From Paracoccaceae bacterium (lineage in GTDB: Bacteria; Pseudomonadota; Alphaproteobacteria; Rhodobacterales; Rhodobacteraceae), in the NCBI GenBank assembly GCA_009773375.1, contig WRPH01000019.1:26877-90876 (forward strand): a stretch of 64,000 bases of DNA. The letters are read 5' to 3'. Every line of letters starts with the position of its first letter. Within the stretch, counting starts at the first letter, position 1. Under the pieces are notes generated by a model. The model had not been told where the DNA came from, ran no database searches, and worked only from the letters and a program-made list of their open reading frames with translations. This document shows positions 62,596-64,000 of the stretch, in pieces. A program made the position numbers and the translations under genes.

Positions 62596-64000
62596 ATGAG
62601 CCTTGCTCTGGCGATCCGCATCGCGCGGCGGGAATTGCGCGGCGGTCTGCGCGGGTTCTGGGTGTTTCTGGCCTGCCTGTCGCTTGGCGTGGCGGCGATT
62701 GCCGGAGTTGGCATGGTGCGTTCCGCCATCGAAGCGGGGCTGAAAGATCAGGGCGCGGTGCTGCTGGGTGGTGATGCGCAGGTTGAATTCACCTATCGCT
62801 TTGCCAGCCCGGAAGAACGGGCGTTTCTGGATCAGATCTCTGATCAGGTGTCCGAAATCGTCGATTTCCGCTCGATGGTGGTGGCAGGCGACGCCCGCGT
62901 TCTGACACAGGTCAAGGCTGTGGATGCCAACTACCCGCTGCTGGGGCAAGTGCAGCTGGAAACCGGCGATCTGCCCACCGCCCTGACCGGAAACAGCCTT
63001 CCCGGCCCCCCTCTTCCCGGCGCAGTGATGGATGGCATTCTGGCCGATCAGGTTGGCCTTGCCTTGGGCGACCGCTTCAAGCTGGGCGCGCAAGACTTCG
63101 TGCTGCAAGGCCGCATCCTGCGCGAACCCGACAGCGCCACCGGTGGCTTTGCGCTGGCCCCGCGCACGATTGTTCTGACCAAAGATCTGGCGCAATCGGG
63201 TCTGCTGCAACCCGGCACGCTGTTTGATTCATCCTACCGGCTGCTGCTTCCGAAAGGCAGCGATCTGGCCGCGCTGCAAGCCCGCGCCGAGGCGCAATTC
63301 CGCGATTCCGGCCTGCGGTGGAGCGATAGCCGCCGCGCCGCCCCCGGTGTGGAACGCTTTGTCGAACGCATCGGCGCGTTTCTGGTGCTGGTCGGGCTGG
63401 CCGGGTTGGCAGTGGGCGGCGTCGGCGTCGCCGCAGCCGTGCGGTCTTATATGGAGGCGAAGATTTCAACCATCGCCACCCTGCGCACCTTGGGTGCCAC
63501 CGGCGGGCTGATCTTTCAGACCTATCTGGTGCAGATCGCCTTGCTGGTCGGCTTGGGCGTGCTGCTGGGGCTGGCGCTGGGCGTCGGGGTGCCGCTGGCC
63601 TTGGCCGGGCCGATCCAGGCCGCGCTGCCCTTCCCGGCAGAGATCGCGCTTTACCCCCGCCCGCTGCTGGAGGCGTCGTTCTACGGCATCACCTCGGCCT
63701 TCCTGTTCGCGCTCTGGCCCCTGGCGCGCAGCGAAAGTGTGCGGGCAGCGGCGCTCTATCGCGGCGGGCTGGCGGGCGGTTGGCCGCGTTGGCGCTACGG
63801 CTTTGCCATGCTTGCGCTTGCCGCCGTGCTGATCGGCGGCGCGGTCTGGCTTTCCGGCACTGCCAAGCTGGCCTTGGGCACGGCGGGCGGTGTCATCGGC
63901 GCGCTTTTGGTGCTGGCCTTGGCGGCTTGGGGGCTGGCTTGGCTGGCCCGCCGGCTGGCGCGCAGCACCGCGCTGCGGGCGCGGGTGCCGCTGCGGCTGG
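62596..64000 (+). CDS. ybbP: FtsX-like ABC permease (YbbP type), partial at right edge
   Basis: 468 residues run to the window edge without a stop. The start at 62596 follows GCAGGGGGGCGGGC. An N-terminal helix (GFWVFLACLSLGVAAIAGV) is followed by a periplasmic MacB-like region (GDAQVEFTYRFASPEE ... GAVMDGILADQVGL) and then FtsX-type helices (IGAFLVLVGLAGLAVGGVGVAAAV, AKISTIATLRTLGATGGLIFQTY). YbbP permeases have about 800 residues, so roughly the first 60 percent is here. It functions with ybbA. Confidence 0.92.
   Translation, partial: MSLALAIRIARRELRGGLRGFWVFLACLSLGVAAIAGVGMVRSAIEAGLKDQGAVLLGGDAQVEFTYRFASPEERAFLDQISDQVSEIVDFRSMVVAGDARVLTQVKAVDANYPLLGQVQLETGDLPTALTGNSLPGPPLPGAVMDGILADQVGLALGDRFKLGAQDFVLQGRILREPDSATGGFALAPRTIVLTKDLAQSGLLQPGTLFDSSYRLLLPKGSDLAALQARAEAQFRDSGLRWSDSRRAAPGVERFVERIGAFLVLVGLAGLAVGGVGVAAAVRSYMEAKISTIATLRTLGATGGLIFQTYLVQIALLVGLGVLLGLALGVGVPLALAGPIQAALPFPAEIALYPRPLLEASFYGITSAFLFALWPLARSESVRAAALYRGGLAGGWPRWRYGFAMLALAAVLIGGAVWLSGTAKLALGTAGGVIGALLVLALAAWGLAWLARRLARSTALRARVPLRL

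Overview
This looks like a chromosomal segment of an alphaproteobacterium of the family Rhodobacteraceae (Rhodobacter/Gemmobacter/Pseudorhodobacter-like). The evidence is the very GC-rich coding sequence, a one-helix aa3-type oxidase subunit IV, a SelD fused to an NADH-dehydrogenase-like domain next to mnmH, an extra rpoN outside its usual context, ETF:ubiquinone oxidoreductase, a DmdC-like acyl-CoA dehydrogenase and the dispersed GGAGTATTT...GCCAAGATGAA motif. I see no rRNA, tRNA, CRISPR array, prophage or insertion sequence. No stretch above 300 bases lacks a gene; the longer gaps (about 215-275 bases) are mostly hairpin-rich.

Layout. 1-7570 (minus): a catabolic locus with three overlapping alpha/beta-hydrolases, an enolase-superfamily enzyme, a thiamin-diphosphate enzyme and a hydantoinase-A protein that runs off the left edge. 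7698-12049 (plus): an ABC exporter, a broken acyl-CoA synthetase and a small secreted protein. 12300-14743 (minus): dtd, a PfkB sugar kinase and purC. 14809-20210 (minus): a compact six-gene membrane-stress-type operon (27-residue membrane peptide, XpaC, TelA, DUF2927 lipoprotein, SPFH-GYF protein, zinc-ribbon membrane protein) preceded by a 15-bp tandem repeat. This is the most interesting system in the window. 20371-31320: rluB, tadA, mnmH, the SelD fusion, rpoN, a second HyuA, a DMT exporter, a YdcH protein, a TrmN6-like methylase and a DUF2007 protein. 31389-37483: polyprenyl synthase, a broken ispE, a TPR protein, ETF-QO and greA. 37503-44473: mobAB with an associated RNase-H-like protein, azlCD, the oxidase subunit and an MBL hydrolase. 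44470-51905: a DmdC-like dehydrogenase, Sua5, an FAH-family protein, a frameshifted dacC-SPOR, a HAD hydrolase, clpS and rsmC. 52019-57703: heme genes hemC, hemE and hemF around an aminotransferase and an EamA permease. 57807 to the end: a lipoprotein, an MFS exporter, an FAD-linked oxidase, and the tesA/ybbA/ybbP divergent locus, with ybbP cut by the right edge.

Three conserved genes are interrupted: the acyl-CoA synthetase and ispE by out-of-frame junctions where residues seem to be missing, and dacC by an apparent one-base loss in a C/G run. Because ispE and dacC should be important, assembly or sequencing error is a serious possibility. Most genes are in overlapping (ATGA/GTGA/TGATG) operons. 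Three of the four convergent junctions longer than 60 bases carry the same dispersed motif.
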